Of a stretch of DNA of 64,000 nt, positions 51,732 to 59,665 are shown one piece after another (the stretch's first letter is position 1; each line of letters starts with the position of its first letter). Source of the DNA: Ruegeria conchae. GTDB lineage: Bacteria; Pseudomonadota; Alphaproteobacteria; Rhodobacterales; Rhodobacteraceae. The notes below the pieces were generated by a model that saw only the letters and a program-made list of their open reading frames with translations, had not been told where the DNA came from and did no database searches. The translations under genes were made by a program, and so were the position numbers. The stretch is from assembly GCF_000192475.1 (NCBI RefSeq), contig NZ_AEYW01000025.1, forward strand, positions 1 to 64,000, written 5' to 3'.

Positions 51732-52328
51732 TTATTGCGGCCAAAGAACAGGGTAGAGCGATGCAACCAGTAGCACAGCCATCGTCCAGTTAAATATCAG
51801 CAAGCGGCGCGGGTTGGTCAGGACCCGTGCCATTTGTTGGCCCAGAACCGTCCACGCGCTGACCGATGGCAGATTGATCGCTCCGAACACCAGCGCAACC
51901 AGTATGATGGCTTCGAGCGTTTGTCCCGGCGCATATGCTGCAGTCGCCGTAAGCGCCATGGCCCAGGCCTTTGGATTGACCCACTGAAAGCTGGCAGCCT
52001 GAAGGAACGTCATCGGCGTACCGCTTGCTGCTTGCCCCTTCACAGGCGCTGCATGTGCGATCTTCCAAGCCAGATACAGCAGGTAAATGACGGATGCGAT
52101 CTTAAGCACCGTATAACTAACCGGGAAACGGTCGAAAACCTGAACCAGCCCTGCGCCCACCAATAATACCATGAAGGTAAAGCCTAACCCGATACCCAAC
52201 ATATGTGGTATCGTTCGCCGGAAGCCAAAATTCGCGCCTGACGCCATGAGCATGAGGTTGTTTGGCCCCGGAGTTATCGAGGACACAAAGGCGAACACGA
52301 TCAGGGCCATCAAAATCTCGTATGTCAT
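51732..52328 (-). CDS. LysE-family exporter
   Basis: 198 residues with about six membrane helices. SSITPGPNNLMLMASGANFG is the LysE/RhtB signature, followed by IPHMLGIGLGFTFMVLLVGA and FQWVNPKAWAMALTATAAYA. These transporters export amino acids such as lysine, homoserine or others. The Lrp-type regulator gene is divergent, 73 bp away, which is the classic arrangement for a pair controlled by an amino-acid effector. Confidence 0.9.
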   Translation of the reverse strand: MTYEILMALIVFAFVSSITPGPNNLMLMASGANFGFRRTIPHMLGIGLGFTFMVLLVGAGLVQVFDRFPVSYTVLKIASVIYLLYLAWKIAHAAPVKGQAASGTPMTFLQAASFQWVNPKAWAMALTATAAYAPGQTLEAIILVALVFGAINLPSVSAWTVLGQQMARVLTNPRRLLIFNWTMAVLLVASLYPVLWPQ

Positions 52329-52401
52329 GACCGCATTTTCTCGCCGATCTCGGCGAATGAAATTGCTTTTTTGTGCGGTTATTGAATATTGTTAACAACA
52401 A

Positions 52402-52854
52402 ATGGCGAAGATTGATCGAATAAATCAACATATATTGCGCGAAGTGTCGCAAGATGGTCGTATCAGCAACCTCGATCTTGCCGACCGCGTTGGCCTGTCG
52501 CCGTCTGCCTGTCTGCGTCGGGTGCAAGAGTTGGAGCGCGCGGGTGTAATATCGGGCTATCGCGCAGTTCTGAACCCGGCTGCCTTGGGCATAGGCTTTG
52601 TTGCCTATATCGGCGTCGGGCTGGGTGAGCATACCAAGGCCGCCCAAGAAGGATTTGAAGAAGCACTGCAGCAAGCGCCCGAGGTGGTCGAATGTCACAA
52701 TATCACAGGCACGATCGAGTACCTTTTGCGGGTCGAATGTGCAGACCTCGCATCCTACAAAACCTTCCATACTGAGGTATTGGGAACGCTTCCGCATGTG
52801 ACCTCGATTACCTCATACGTGGTAATGGGGTCGCCCAAGGATATGCGCGCGTAA
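52402..52854 (+). CDS. Lrp/AsnC-family regulator
   Basis: 150 residues. The HTH (VSQDGRISNLDLADRVGLSP, SACLRRVQELERAGVISGYR) and the RAM effector domain (GFVAYIGVGLGEHTKAAQEG, VVECHNITGTIEYLLRVECA, TSITSYVVMGSPKDMR) are complete. It probably regulates the divergent LysE-family exporter in response to an amino acid. Downstream (52,866-52,900) an inverted repeat with GTGAATT/AATTCAC arms may be a terminator. Confidence 0.92.
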   Translation: MAKIDRINQHILREVSQDGRISNLDLADRVGLSPSACLRRVQELERAGVISGYRAVLNPAALGIGFVAYIGVGLGEHTKAAQEGFEEALQQAPEVVECHNITGTIEYLLRVECADLASYKTFHTEVLGTLPHVTSITSYVVMGSPKDMRA

Positions 52855-52973
52855 AGGCCAAAAAAGTGAATTCTAACCACCTTGCAGGTCAAAAATTCAC
52901 AGCCTAAGGTCTTTGCAACAGTGTCGTCGGCAGGGATTGATCCCCAAGCGGGCGCGAATTCAGGGAGAAGACC

Positions 52974-53552
52974 ATGAAATTTTTCCGGACCGGAGCGCTT
53001 GTTGCAGTCATAGCAATTCTTGCGGGTGCGGCGGCGGCTGCACCTTTGAAGTTAACGCCGGCAAATCCTCAACCCAGTCCAAAAGCGGGGTTGAATGCAA
53101 AGTATAGCTGGGAAGGTAATCCGCCTCGCAAAATCCAAAACCTCGCCAAAGTTAAACAACTTTTGAGGAAGGCCAAGCCGGGCGCGCCACTTAGAGGGCT
53201 GGACTACCGTGATACGAATGAGGGCGATCCTGTCCTGACTTTCAACGAAGCCTTCAATGTTGCCGCGGAAATCACGGGTTATATTCGTTTTGATTCACCC
53301 GGGATATACGAGCTTGAAACCTGGTCAAATGACGGGATCGATGCGTGGGTCGGTGGCCAGCAAATTGGATATGTTAATGGTCGCCAAGGCTGTGAGGCTA
53401 ACCAACGGACCGAAGTCGAAGTGCCGAAAGCTGGTTGGTATCCTCTCAACATCAAGTACTTTCAGAAATACGGTACGTCTTGCTTGATGATGAAATGGGG
53501 TAAACAGGGTCAGAGAATTACCTGGACACCCAACGACGTTTTCGGCCGCTGA
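52974..53552 (+). CDS. Secreted PA14-like domain protein
   Basis: 192 residues with a signal peptide (MKFFRTGALVAVIAILAGAA, cleavage near AAAAPLK). The mature part contains a PA14-type beta-sandwich pattern: GYIRFDSPGIYELETWSNDG, IDAWVGGQQIGYV, KAGWYPLNIKYFQKYGTSCL, MMKWGKQG. PA14 domains bind carbohydrate; the canonical calcium-binding Asp-Asp pair is represented by S-N-D-G. The region between signal and domain is proline- and lysine-rich. It is monocistronic, ending in a strong hairpin. Confidence 0.75.
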   Translation: MKFFRTGALVAVIAILAGAAAAAPLKLTPANPQPSPKAGLNAKYSWEGNPPRKIQNLAKVKQLLRKAKPGAPLRGLDYRDTNEGDPVLTFNEAFNVAAEITGYIRFDSPGIYELETWSNDGIDAWVGGQQIGYVNGRQGCEANQRTEVEVPKAGWYPLNIKYFQKYGTSCLMMKWGKQGQRITWTPNDVFGR

Positions 53553-53564
53553 TTACATAAAGTG

Positions 53565-53588
53565 AAAGGCGCTCGATCGAGCGCCTTT
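53565..53588. terminator. Bidirectional terminator hairpin
   Basis: A 24-bp perfect palindrome: AAAGGCGCTCGA pairing with TCGAGCGCCTTT, with T-runs on either side (TTTTCT on one strand). It lies between the PA14-like gene and the convergent mcl1 gene and should end both transcripts. Confidence 0.9.
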
Positions 53589-53600
53589 TCTATTTGTGCG

Positions 53601-54563
53601 CTAGCCGCCTGCCGCGATCAGTTCGGACTGCGCTACGATGACTTCGGCCTGCTTAATCGAGGCGATATCCACCAAACGTCCTTTGTAGACGGTTGCGCCT
53701 TCACCGTTAGCCTTTGCCTGTTCCATTGCGGCTAGAATTTCGCGCGCTTCGGACACCGCCTCATCTGACGGGGTGAAAACCTGATTAGCCAATGCAATCT
53801 GCTTGGGGTGGATGGCCCATTTGCCGACCATTCCCAGAGTGGCCGAGCGTTTGGCTTGCGCGATATATCCCTCATCATCAGAAAAATCGCCGAACGGGCC
53901 ATCGACCGGCAGCACGCCATGGGTGCGGCAGGCGGCGACGATGGCGGCCTGCGCCCAATGCCACGGGTCGGACCAGTGCTTTTCGCCTTCGCGCAGCATA
54001 TAGTAGTTTTCCTGTGTGCCACCGATGCCGGTTGTCTGCATGCCCATCGAGGCTGCAAAATCCGCGGCGCCAAGGCTCATGGCTTGCATACGCGGAGATG
54101 ATGCTGCGATCTCTTCGACATGCGCCAAGCCAGCGGCAGACTCGATGATCACCTCGAAAGAGATGGGCTTGGTTCGGCCCTTGGCCCGCTCGATGGCAGT
54201 AACCAGCGCGTCCACCGCATAAACATCTGCCGCACACCCGACCTTGGGGATCATGATCTGATCCAGCCGATCGCCTGCCTGTTCCAGCACATCGACCACG
54301 TCGCGGTACCAATAGGGCGTATCCAGCCCGTTGATCCGGACCGACATATATTTGTTGCCCCAATCGACCGTATTGAGCGCTTCGATGACATTGGCGCGCG
54401 CGGTATCCTTGTCGGACGGGGCCACCGAGTCTTCCAGATCCAGGTTAATGACATCCGCTGCCGACGCGGCCATCTTGGGAAACAGCTTGGTGTTCGAGCC
54501 TGGGCCAAACAGTTGGCAGCGATTGGGTCGGGCCGGAGCGGCGGGTTGAATGCGGAAGCTCAT
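53601..54563 (-). CDS. mcl1: L-malyl-CoA/beta-methylmalyl-CoA lyase
   Basis: 320 residues of the HpcH/HpaI-citrate lyase family. The start MSFRIQPAAPARPNRCQLFG is preceded by an AGAGG ribosome-binding site; key segments are SAADVINLDLEDSVAPSDK (metal-binding Glu/Asp), LDQIMIPKVGCAADVYAVDA, FEVIIESAAGLAHVEEIAAS and MGMQTTGIGGTQENYYM. Rhodobacter Mcl1 enzymes share these features and length. It cleaves malyl-CoA to acetyl-CoA and glyoxylate, and beta-methylmalyl-CoA to propionyl-CoA and glyoxylate, in the ethylmalonyl-CoA pathway. The frame extends upstream to 54,659, but those residues are not family sequence. Confidence 0.95.
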   Translation of the reverse strand: MSFRIQPAAPARPNRCQLFGPGSNTKLFPKMAASAADVINLDLEDSVAPSDKDTARANVIEALNTVDWGNKYMSVRINGLDTPYWYRDVVDVLEQAGDRLDQIMIPKVGCAADVYAVDALVTAIERAKGRTKPISFEVIIESAAGLAHVEEIAASSPRMQAMSLGAADFAASMGMQTTGIGGTQENYYMLREGEKHWSDPWHWAQAAIVAACRTHGVLPVDGPFGDFSDDEGYIAQAKRSATLGMVGKWAIHPKQIALANQVFTPSDEAVSEAREILAAMEQAKANGEGATVYKGRLVDIASIKQAEVIVAQSELIAAGG

Positions 54564-54858
54564 CTGGACCTCTTGTGAGTAAGGAAGTTGCGTTCTTTGC
54601 TGGTGATGGGATATTAAATTGCGCAGCGCAGCGCAAGCGTGATTGTGCAGCTGCGGCAATGCGCGTGCAGAATGAACAAAATTTGAAACACAAAAGGATG
54701 CTTAAACTTTGATCAGTTTGAAAACTTCGAAGATTTTTGCGCATATTTGCTTCAGGGCACGAAATTATCCTGCCGATAGGTGGCTTGGAAGGAGAAATCG
54801 AGAAACCCTCGTCAATTCGGTTCTCTAGCTTAGGCCAGAATCAAAGGAGTGCAGCGCG

Positions 54859-55860
54859 ATGATCGAGACACCGTACCTATTGTTTTTGGGCGATGCGCCC
54901 GACCTGTTGGCGGCCAAAGTGGCTATTGGCATCCGGGACTGGCGTCCTGAGAATGCTGTTGGTCAAATCAGGCTGGAGGGTTGCAAGGCCGACTTGGGCC
55001 TGACGGAAATGTCACTGGCCGAAGGTAAAGCCGCTGGCGCCAAGACACTTGTCATTGGTGTCGCAAACCGAGGTGGGATCATCAGCGAAGCTTGGAAAGA
55101 AGTTCTGATTGAAGCGTTGGAAATGGGCTATGATCTGGCATCTGGCCTGCACAACCTGCTGCGTGACGAAGGTGATTTGGTTGCGGCTGCGCAGACCCAT
55201 GGATGCACCTTGCACGACGTCCGTGTGCCGACTGTTGGTTACCCGATTGCAAACGGCCGCAAGCGTACCGGCAAACGGTGCCTGGCCGTTGGAACCGATT
55301 GCTCTGCCGGTAAGATGTATACGGCGATGTCGATGGATGCCGAAATGCGCAAGCGCGGTATGAAATCCACGTTCCGTGCTACAGGTCAGACGGGCATTCT
55401 GGTCACGGGGCAGGGTGTACCGCTGGATGCCGTTATCGCGGATTTCATGGCAGGATCGGTCGAGTATCTGACACCGGACAATGATCCGGATCACTGGGAT
55501 CACATCGAAGGGCAGGGTTCCCTGTTCCACGTGTCTTATTCGGGTGTGACCATGGCGCTGATCCATGGCGGGCAGCCCGATGCGCTGATCCTGTGCCACG
55601 AACCTACCCGGACCCATATGCGCGGACTGCCTGAGTATTCACTGCCGACGCTGGAGCAGTTGCGTGACACAGCACTGCCGCTGGCGCGCGTGGCAAACCC
55701 AGAGTGTCAGGTTGCAGGCGTGTCGATCAACACCCAGCACCTGAGCGAAGAAGATGCGCTTGCCTATATCACTAAGGTTGAGACCGAGATGGGCATCCCG
55801 GCGACCGATCCCTACCGCTTTGGAGCCGGTAAACTAGTGGATGCGCTGGCCACACTGTGA
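54859..55860 (+). CDS. dgcN: DUF1611-type N-acetyltransferase DgcN
   Basis: 333 residues of the DUF1611 (P-loop) family. Signature parts: PYLLFLGDAPDLLAAKVAIG, LVIGVANRGGIISEAWKEVL, a P-loop-like AVGTDCSAGKMYTAMSMDAE, FRATGQTGILVTGQGVPLDA and LILCHEPTRTHMRGLPEYSL. In marine bacteria DgcN acts with the adjacent enolase-superfamily DgcA in D-glutamate use: DgcN acetylates D-glutamate and DgcA racemises the N-acetyl derivative. The dgcN-dgcA order here matches that arrangement. AAAGGAG upstream. Confidence 0.88.
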   Translation: MIETPYLLFLGDAPDLLAAKVAIGIRDWRPENAVGQIRLEGCKADLGLTEMSLAEGKAAGAKTLVIGVANRGGIISEAWKEVLIEALEMGYDLASGLHNLLRDEGDLVAAAQTHGCTLHDVRVPTVGYPIANGRKRTGKRCLAVGTDCSAGKMYTAMSMDAEMRKRGMKSTFRATGQTGILVTGQGVPLDAVIADFMAGSVEYLTPDNDPDHWDHIEGQGSLFHVSYSGVTMALIHGGQPDALILCHEPTRTHMRGLPEYSLPTLEQLRDTALPLARVANPECQVAGVSINTQHLSEEDALAYITKVETEMGIPATDPYRFGAGKLVDALATL

Positions 55861-55935
55861 TCTAAGCACTCTCGCTGGAGGCGGAGCAGTCCGTCGCCGG
55901 CGGGCGTATTTGTCAAAAAATAGAGGAGCAGGCGC

Positions 55936-56901
55936 GTGCAAATTGAAGTTTCTCGCGATGTGTTTCGATTGGCGCAGGTATTCACCATCTCGCGCGGCTC
56001 ACGTACCGAGGCAAAAGTTTTGACGGTCCGTATCTCGGACGGTGTGCACCATGGTTGGGGCGAATGTGTGCCTTATGCCCGATATGACGAAACACTGGAG
56101 TCGGTCGAGGCCGAGATAGCCGGGCTACCCGATGTGTTTTCGCGCTATTCCCTGATGGACCTGTTGCCTGCTGGCGCGGCGCGGAATGCGGTGGATTGTG
56201 CACTTTGGGATCTGGAAGCGAAACGCACGGGCAAACGGGCATGGGAGCTTGCTGAAATCGCTGCGCCGGGGCCTGAAATAACAGCCTATACGCTGTCATT
56301 GGACACGCCCGAAGCGATGCGTGCTCAAGCGGCCGAGAACGCTTTCCGCCCCTTACTTAAGATTAAGCTGGGAACACCCGATGATATGCCGAGACTCGAG
56401 GCTGTCCGGGCTGGGGCGCCAAAGTCGAAGATCATTATTGACGCTAATGAAGGCTGGTCTGCCGAAGTCTATGCAGATCTTGCCCCGCATCTCGTGCGCC
56501 TGGGCGTGGCTCTGGTCGAACAGCCCTTACCAGCTGGTGAGGATGATGCCCTGATCGGGATGGATCGCCCAGTGCCGGTTTGTGCTGACGAATCCTGTCA
56601 CGATCGGGCAAGCCTACCTGCACTCAAGGGCAAATATGATGTGGTGAACATCAAACTGGACAAGACCGGCGGTCTTTCCGAGGCGCTAGAATTGCGCAAG
56701 GCTGCATTGGCTGAGGGCTATGATGTTATGGTTGGCTGCATGGTCGGAAGCTCGCTTGCGATGGCCCCGGCAACACTGGTGGCGCAGGGGGCGATGGTTA
56801 CAGACCTTGACGGGCCGCTTCTGTTGGCCGAAGACCGCGAAACACCGCTGATTTTTGACGATGCCGGAGTACACCCGCCCGAAGCGGCGCTCTGGGGGTA
56901 A
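55936..56901 (+). CDS. dgcA: N-acetyl-D-glutamate racemase DgcA (enolase superfamily)
   Basis: 321 residues, an enolase-superfamily racemase/epimerase. FTISRGSRTEAKVLTVRISD and WGECVPYARYDETLESVEAE are the capping domain; the barrel has the K-x-K catalytic lysines in LLKIKLGTPDD, metal ligands in IIIDANEGWSAEVY (D), LVEQPLPAG (E) and VCADESCHDR (D), and VNIKLDKTGGLSEALELR supplies the second catalytic lysine. Family members include dipeptide epimerases; position after dgcN indicates DgcA. GTG start with GAGGAG upstream. Confidence 0.87.
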   Translation: MQIEVSRDVFRLAQVFTISRGSRTEAKVLTVRISDGVHHGWGECVPYARYDETLESVEAEIAGLPDVFSRYSLMDLLPAGAARNAVDCALWDLEAKRTGKRAWELAEIAAPGPEITAYTLSLDTPEAMRAQAAENAFRPLLKIKLGTPDDMPRLEAVRAGAPKSKIIIDANEGWSAEVYADLAPHLVRLGVALVEQPLPAGEDDALIGMDRPVPVCADESCHDRASLPALKGKYDVVNIKLDKTGGLSEALELRKAALAEGYDVMVGCMVGSSLAMAPATLVAQGAMVTDLDGPLLLAEDRETPLIFDDAGVHPPEAALWG

Positions 56902-56936
56902 GGAACGGGCGAAGCCCGGAAACAAAAGGAAATGAC

Positions 56937-57797
56937 ATGACCCGTACCGTCTATGTGAATGGCGAATACCTGCCTGAATCCGAAGCAAGTATTTCGATCT
57001 TTGACCGGGGTTTCCTGTTTGCGGATGCCGTGTACGAGGTGACTAGCGTGCTGGACGGCAAGCTGATCGACTTTGAAGGCCACGCCGTACGTCTGAAGCG
57101 CTCATTGGATGAACTCGATATCGTTCAGCCTTGCAGCATGGACGAATTGTTGGAAATCCACCGCAAACTGGTTGAATTGAACGGAATCGATGAGGGGTTG
57201 GTTTATCTGCAGGTCACTCGTGGCTCGGACGGGGATCGGGATTTTGTTTTCCCAGCCGCTGATACAAAGCCAAGCCTTGTTCTCTTTACCCAGAATAAAC
57301 CGGGTCTTGCCGACAGTCCGGCAGCGCAGAAGGGTGCCAAGATCATCTCGATTGATGATATCCGCTGGGGCCGTCGTGACATCAAGACCGTGCAGCTGCT
57401 TTACCCTTCCATGGGCAAGATGATGGCCAAAAAGGCAGGTTGCGATGATGCGTGGCTGGTTGAAGATGGCTATGTGACCGAAGGCACCAGCAACAACGCC
57501 TATTTCGTCAAGAACGGTAAAATCGTCACCCGTCCGCTGTCGAACGACATTCTGCACGGCATCACCCGCAAGGCGGTTTTGCGCATGGCGGCCGAGGCAC
57601 AGATGGAGATCGAAGAGCGCCTTTTCACCATCGACGAAGCAAAAGAAGCCGATGAGGCCTTCACCACTTCGGCCAGCGCATTCGTTATGCCGGTGGTTGA
57701 GATCGATGGCGTTGCGCTGGGCGATGGCACACCGGGTCCGATCGCCAAACGTCTGCGCGAGATCTATCTGGACGAAAGCCGCAAGGCGGCGATCTAG
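56937..57797 (+). CDS. dat: D-amino-acid aminotransferase (class IV PLP)
   Basis: 286 residues, a class IV aminotransferase of the D-alanine transaminase type. MTRTVYVNGEYLPESEASIS, FDRGFLFADAVYEVTSVLDG, DDIRWGRRDIKTVQLLYPSM with the lysine that forms the PLP aldimine, DDAWLVEDGYVTEGTSNNAY and the C-terminal domain DEAFTTSASAFVMPVVEIDG are typical. It moves amino groups between D-amino acids and 2-oxo acids, complementing DgcN/DgcA in D-glutamate or D-alanine metabolism. A branched-chain aminotransferase is less likely from motif pattern. Ends with a hairpin. Confidence 0.88.
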   Translation: MTRTVYVNGEYLPESEASISIFDRGFLFADAVYEVTSVLDGKLIDFEGHAVRLKRSLDELDIVQPCSMDELLEIHRKLVELNGIDEGLVYLQVTRGSDGDRDFVFPAADTKPSLVLFTQNKPGLADSPAAQKGAKIISIDDIRWGRRDIKTVQLLYPSMGKMMAKKAGCDDAWLVEDGYVTEGTSNNAYFVKNGKIVTRPLSNDILHGITRKAVLRMAAEAQMEIEERLFTIDEAKEADEAFTTSASAFVMPVVEIDGVALGDGTPGPIAKRLREIYLDESRKAAI

Positions 57798-57879
57798 AAG
57801 AGGTAGTTATATCTAGTCTCGTTGCCAGCAATGGTATGAACTCAAATGCGACGCGCGGCGCAATTTGCCGTTATTCCTG

Positions 57880-57905
57880 CACCCTCGCAAAATATTGCGA
57901 GGGTG
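57880..57905. terminator. Terminator hairpin after dat
   Basis: Perfect 11-bp stem CACCCTCGCAA / TTGCGAGGGTG with loop AATA, followed by TTGTGGTTT. It lies 83 bp after the dat stop codon and closes the D-amino-acid cluster. The remaining gap to 58,063 contains nothing that I recognise. Confidence 0.75.
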
Positions 57906-58063
57906 TTGTGGTTTCACGGGATGTTGGTGCCGTGAACAAACCGTCATGTTGGGTTTTTACGGATCACTGAGGTGTCACTGATTATGAACCCGTATTCGAA
58001 TGATCAGCAAAATCCCCGGTGGAAGGTTTACACAGAGAAGGCGGTTTCTTCCGGCGTCGAGCG

Positions 58064-58378
58064 TCAGCTCTTCTTCGTCACATTCTCTTCAAACGCAACC
58101 TTGAATGCGGCCTGTTTTTCGGCGCTGGCATCGGTCTGATAGTTGGCCTTCCATTCATCCATGGACATGCCATAGAAAATCTCGCGCGCTTCGTCCTTAC
58201 CCATTTCAATGCCTTTTGCATTAGCGGCTTCCTGATACCAGCGCGACAGGCAATTGCGGCAAAACCCGGTCAGATTCATCATGTCGATGTTCTGGACGTC
58301 TGTGCGGTCTTTCATCAGGTGCTGCTGTAAACGACGGAACGCAGCGGCCTGAAGTTCGATTTCGGTTTGCTTGTCCAT
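58064..58378 (-). CDS. DUF1244 protein
   Basis: 104 residues. The sequence FRRLQQHLMKDRTDVQNIDM, MNLTGFCRNCLSRWYQEAAN and MGKDEAREIFYGMSMDEWKA is the DUF1244 signature, including the CRNC pair that may bind metal or iron-sulfur. The family is common in proteobacteria with no assigned function. Start at MDKQTEIE; upstream in-frame residues are not family sequence. Confidence 0.93.
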   Translation of the reverse strand: MDKQTEIELQAAAFRRLQQHLMKDRTDVQNIDMMNLTGFCRNCLSRWYQEAANAKGIEMGKDEAREIFYGMSMDEWKANYQTDASAEKQAAFKVAFEENVTKKS

Positions 58379-58481
58379 ATTCTGGCTCCGAGTAGGTGTT
58401 TTTACATTCTGAGGCTGAACTAGCAATCCGCAGGCTTCGATACAATGAATACAAAGGCCTTTGAATTGGCCGATCCGGTAT

Positions 58482-58721
58482 TTAGGAGAGTTTCAGTGCC
58501 AACCATGGCACCAGGCAAAAAACCAGGGTCAGGATCTTGTAGTTCGCAAGATACCGGAAGTAAGCGCGTTTTATGTCAGCACGTTCCATCTGGAACATTC
58601 TACCATGCACATCTGCAATCCAGTTTTGCAAAGCCAAGACCATCATGGTGCTGAAGAGCAAAACACCGATGTTCAGAACCGTCATCCAACCGAAGACAGT
58701 CGTCAGGAATTCCTGCGTCAT
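58482..58721 (-). CDS. Small membrane protein (DUF6868-like)
   Basis: 79 residues with two hydrophobic segments (TVLNIGVLLFSTMMVLALQN and ANYKILTLVFCLVPWLALKL) flanking a helical loop with HGRMFQMERADIKRAYFRYL. This pattern occurs in short DUF6868-type inner-membrane proteins. Function unknown. AAGGAGAC lies upstream on the same strand. Confidence 0.7.
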   Translation of the reverse strand: MTQEFLTTVFGWMTVLNIGVLLFSTMMVLALQNWIADVHGRMFQMERADIKRAYFRYLANYKILTLVFCLVPWLALKLS

Positions 58722-58809
58722 ATTCGTCTCCTTTCGCCTAAAATATGGGTATTGGCCAAAGCGCTCCCAACATTATGGGGAACAAAAAACAATCTGCTAC
58801 GTCACTGTG

Positions 58810-59547
58810 TCACAGCCTGCTTTCGACGAGCGCGTCTTGTAGTGCAACGGCCAGACGGTTGGCCCAATGGTGCTGCCCCTCGTGATCCGCAATCAGATCG
58901 TTGCGCAGCTCAATCAATGCATTGGGTCGACCGAATGCTGTGCAATGTTTGTCGATCGCATCACCGGGTAGAACGCCGGTATAGGGTTCATTTACACCGA
59001 CGCACAGATCACTCTCGGCATTCAGTCGGTTGATTAACGGGCGTGAGAACCGCTCATCCGGAGTGTGCAGGACGCCGATATGCCAGGGTCGGGGATCGCG
59101 ACCGCGTAGCTGGCGCGTAAAGGAGTGCATTGAGACGATAACCGCATGAGGCAGGCCTGCAAGCTGTGCCAGCGCATCGTGATAAGGACGATAGCACATA
59201 TTCAGGCGCCGCTCCTTCTCAACTGGATCGGCGTGGCGATTGCCGGGGATGATCGAACCATCATAAAGCTTCATCAGAAGCGTCGGATCATCCTCACCGC
59301 GATTGGGGTCGATCACCAAGCGCGAAAAATTGGCTGCGATAACTGGGGCGTTCAGAATCTCGCCCAGATGCTTCGACACCTCGTAGGCGCCCACATCGTA
59401 AGCGATGTGTCGTTCCATGTCTTCGCGCGGCAGTCCCAGGTCCCCGTCATTGATATCGGGTGGGACCATGTTGGTTGCATGGTCGCAAGTTATTAGCCAA
59501 CGCGACGGCCGATCCGCGCCGTGAACAAAAAACGGAGAATAAGTCAT
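58810..59547 (-). CDS. N-formylglutamate amidohydrolase family protein
   Basis: 245 residues. WLITCDHATNMVPPDIN and FSRLVIDPNRGEDDPTLL are the family signature with a probable zinc histidine; VIVSMHSFTRQLRGRDPRPW supplies another metal/catalytic histidine, and ELRNDLIADHEGQHHWANRL completes the site. The enzyme removes formate from N-formylglutamate or related acyl amino acids (HutG-like). It is divergent from pyk and convergent with nothing nearby; no hut genes adjoin it, so the substrate may differ. Confidence 0.88.
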   Translation of the reverse strand: MTYSPFFVHGADRPSRWLITCDHATNMVPPDINDGDLGLPREDMERHIAYDVGAYEVSKHLGEILNAPVIAANFSRLVIDPNRGEDDPTLLMKLYDGSIIPGNRHADPVEKERRLNMCYRPYHDALAQLAGLPHAVIVSMHSFTRQLRGRDPRPWHIGVLHTPDERFSRPLINRLNAESDLCVGVNEPYTGVLPGDAIDKHCTAFGRPNALIELRNDLIADHEGQHHWANRLAVALQDALVESRL

Positions 59548-59665
59548 GAGCCTGTCATCTTGTTTGTCGCAGGTGTAGGACAGTTGCGTTGGAAAGGGAA
59601 TTGCGCAATAAGCGGCCCAAGCAATGTTTGCGGTAACATTCGTGCGTTTAAGGAGAGCCTGATCA

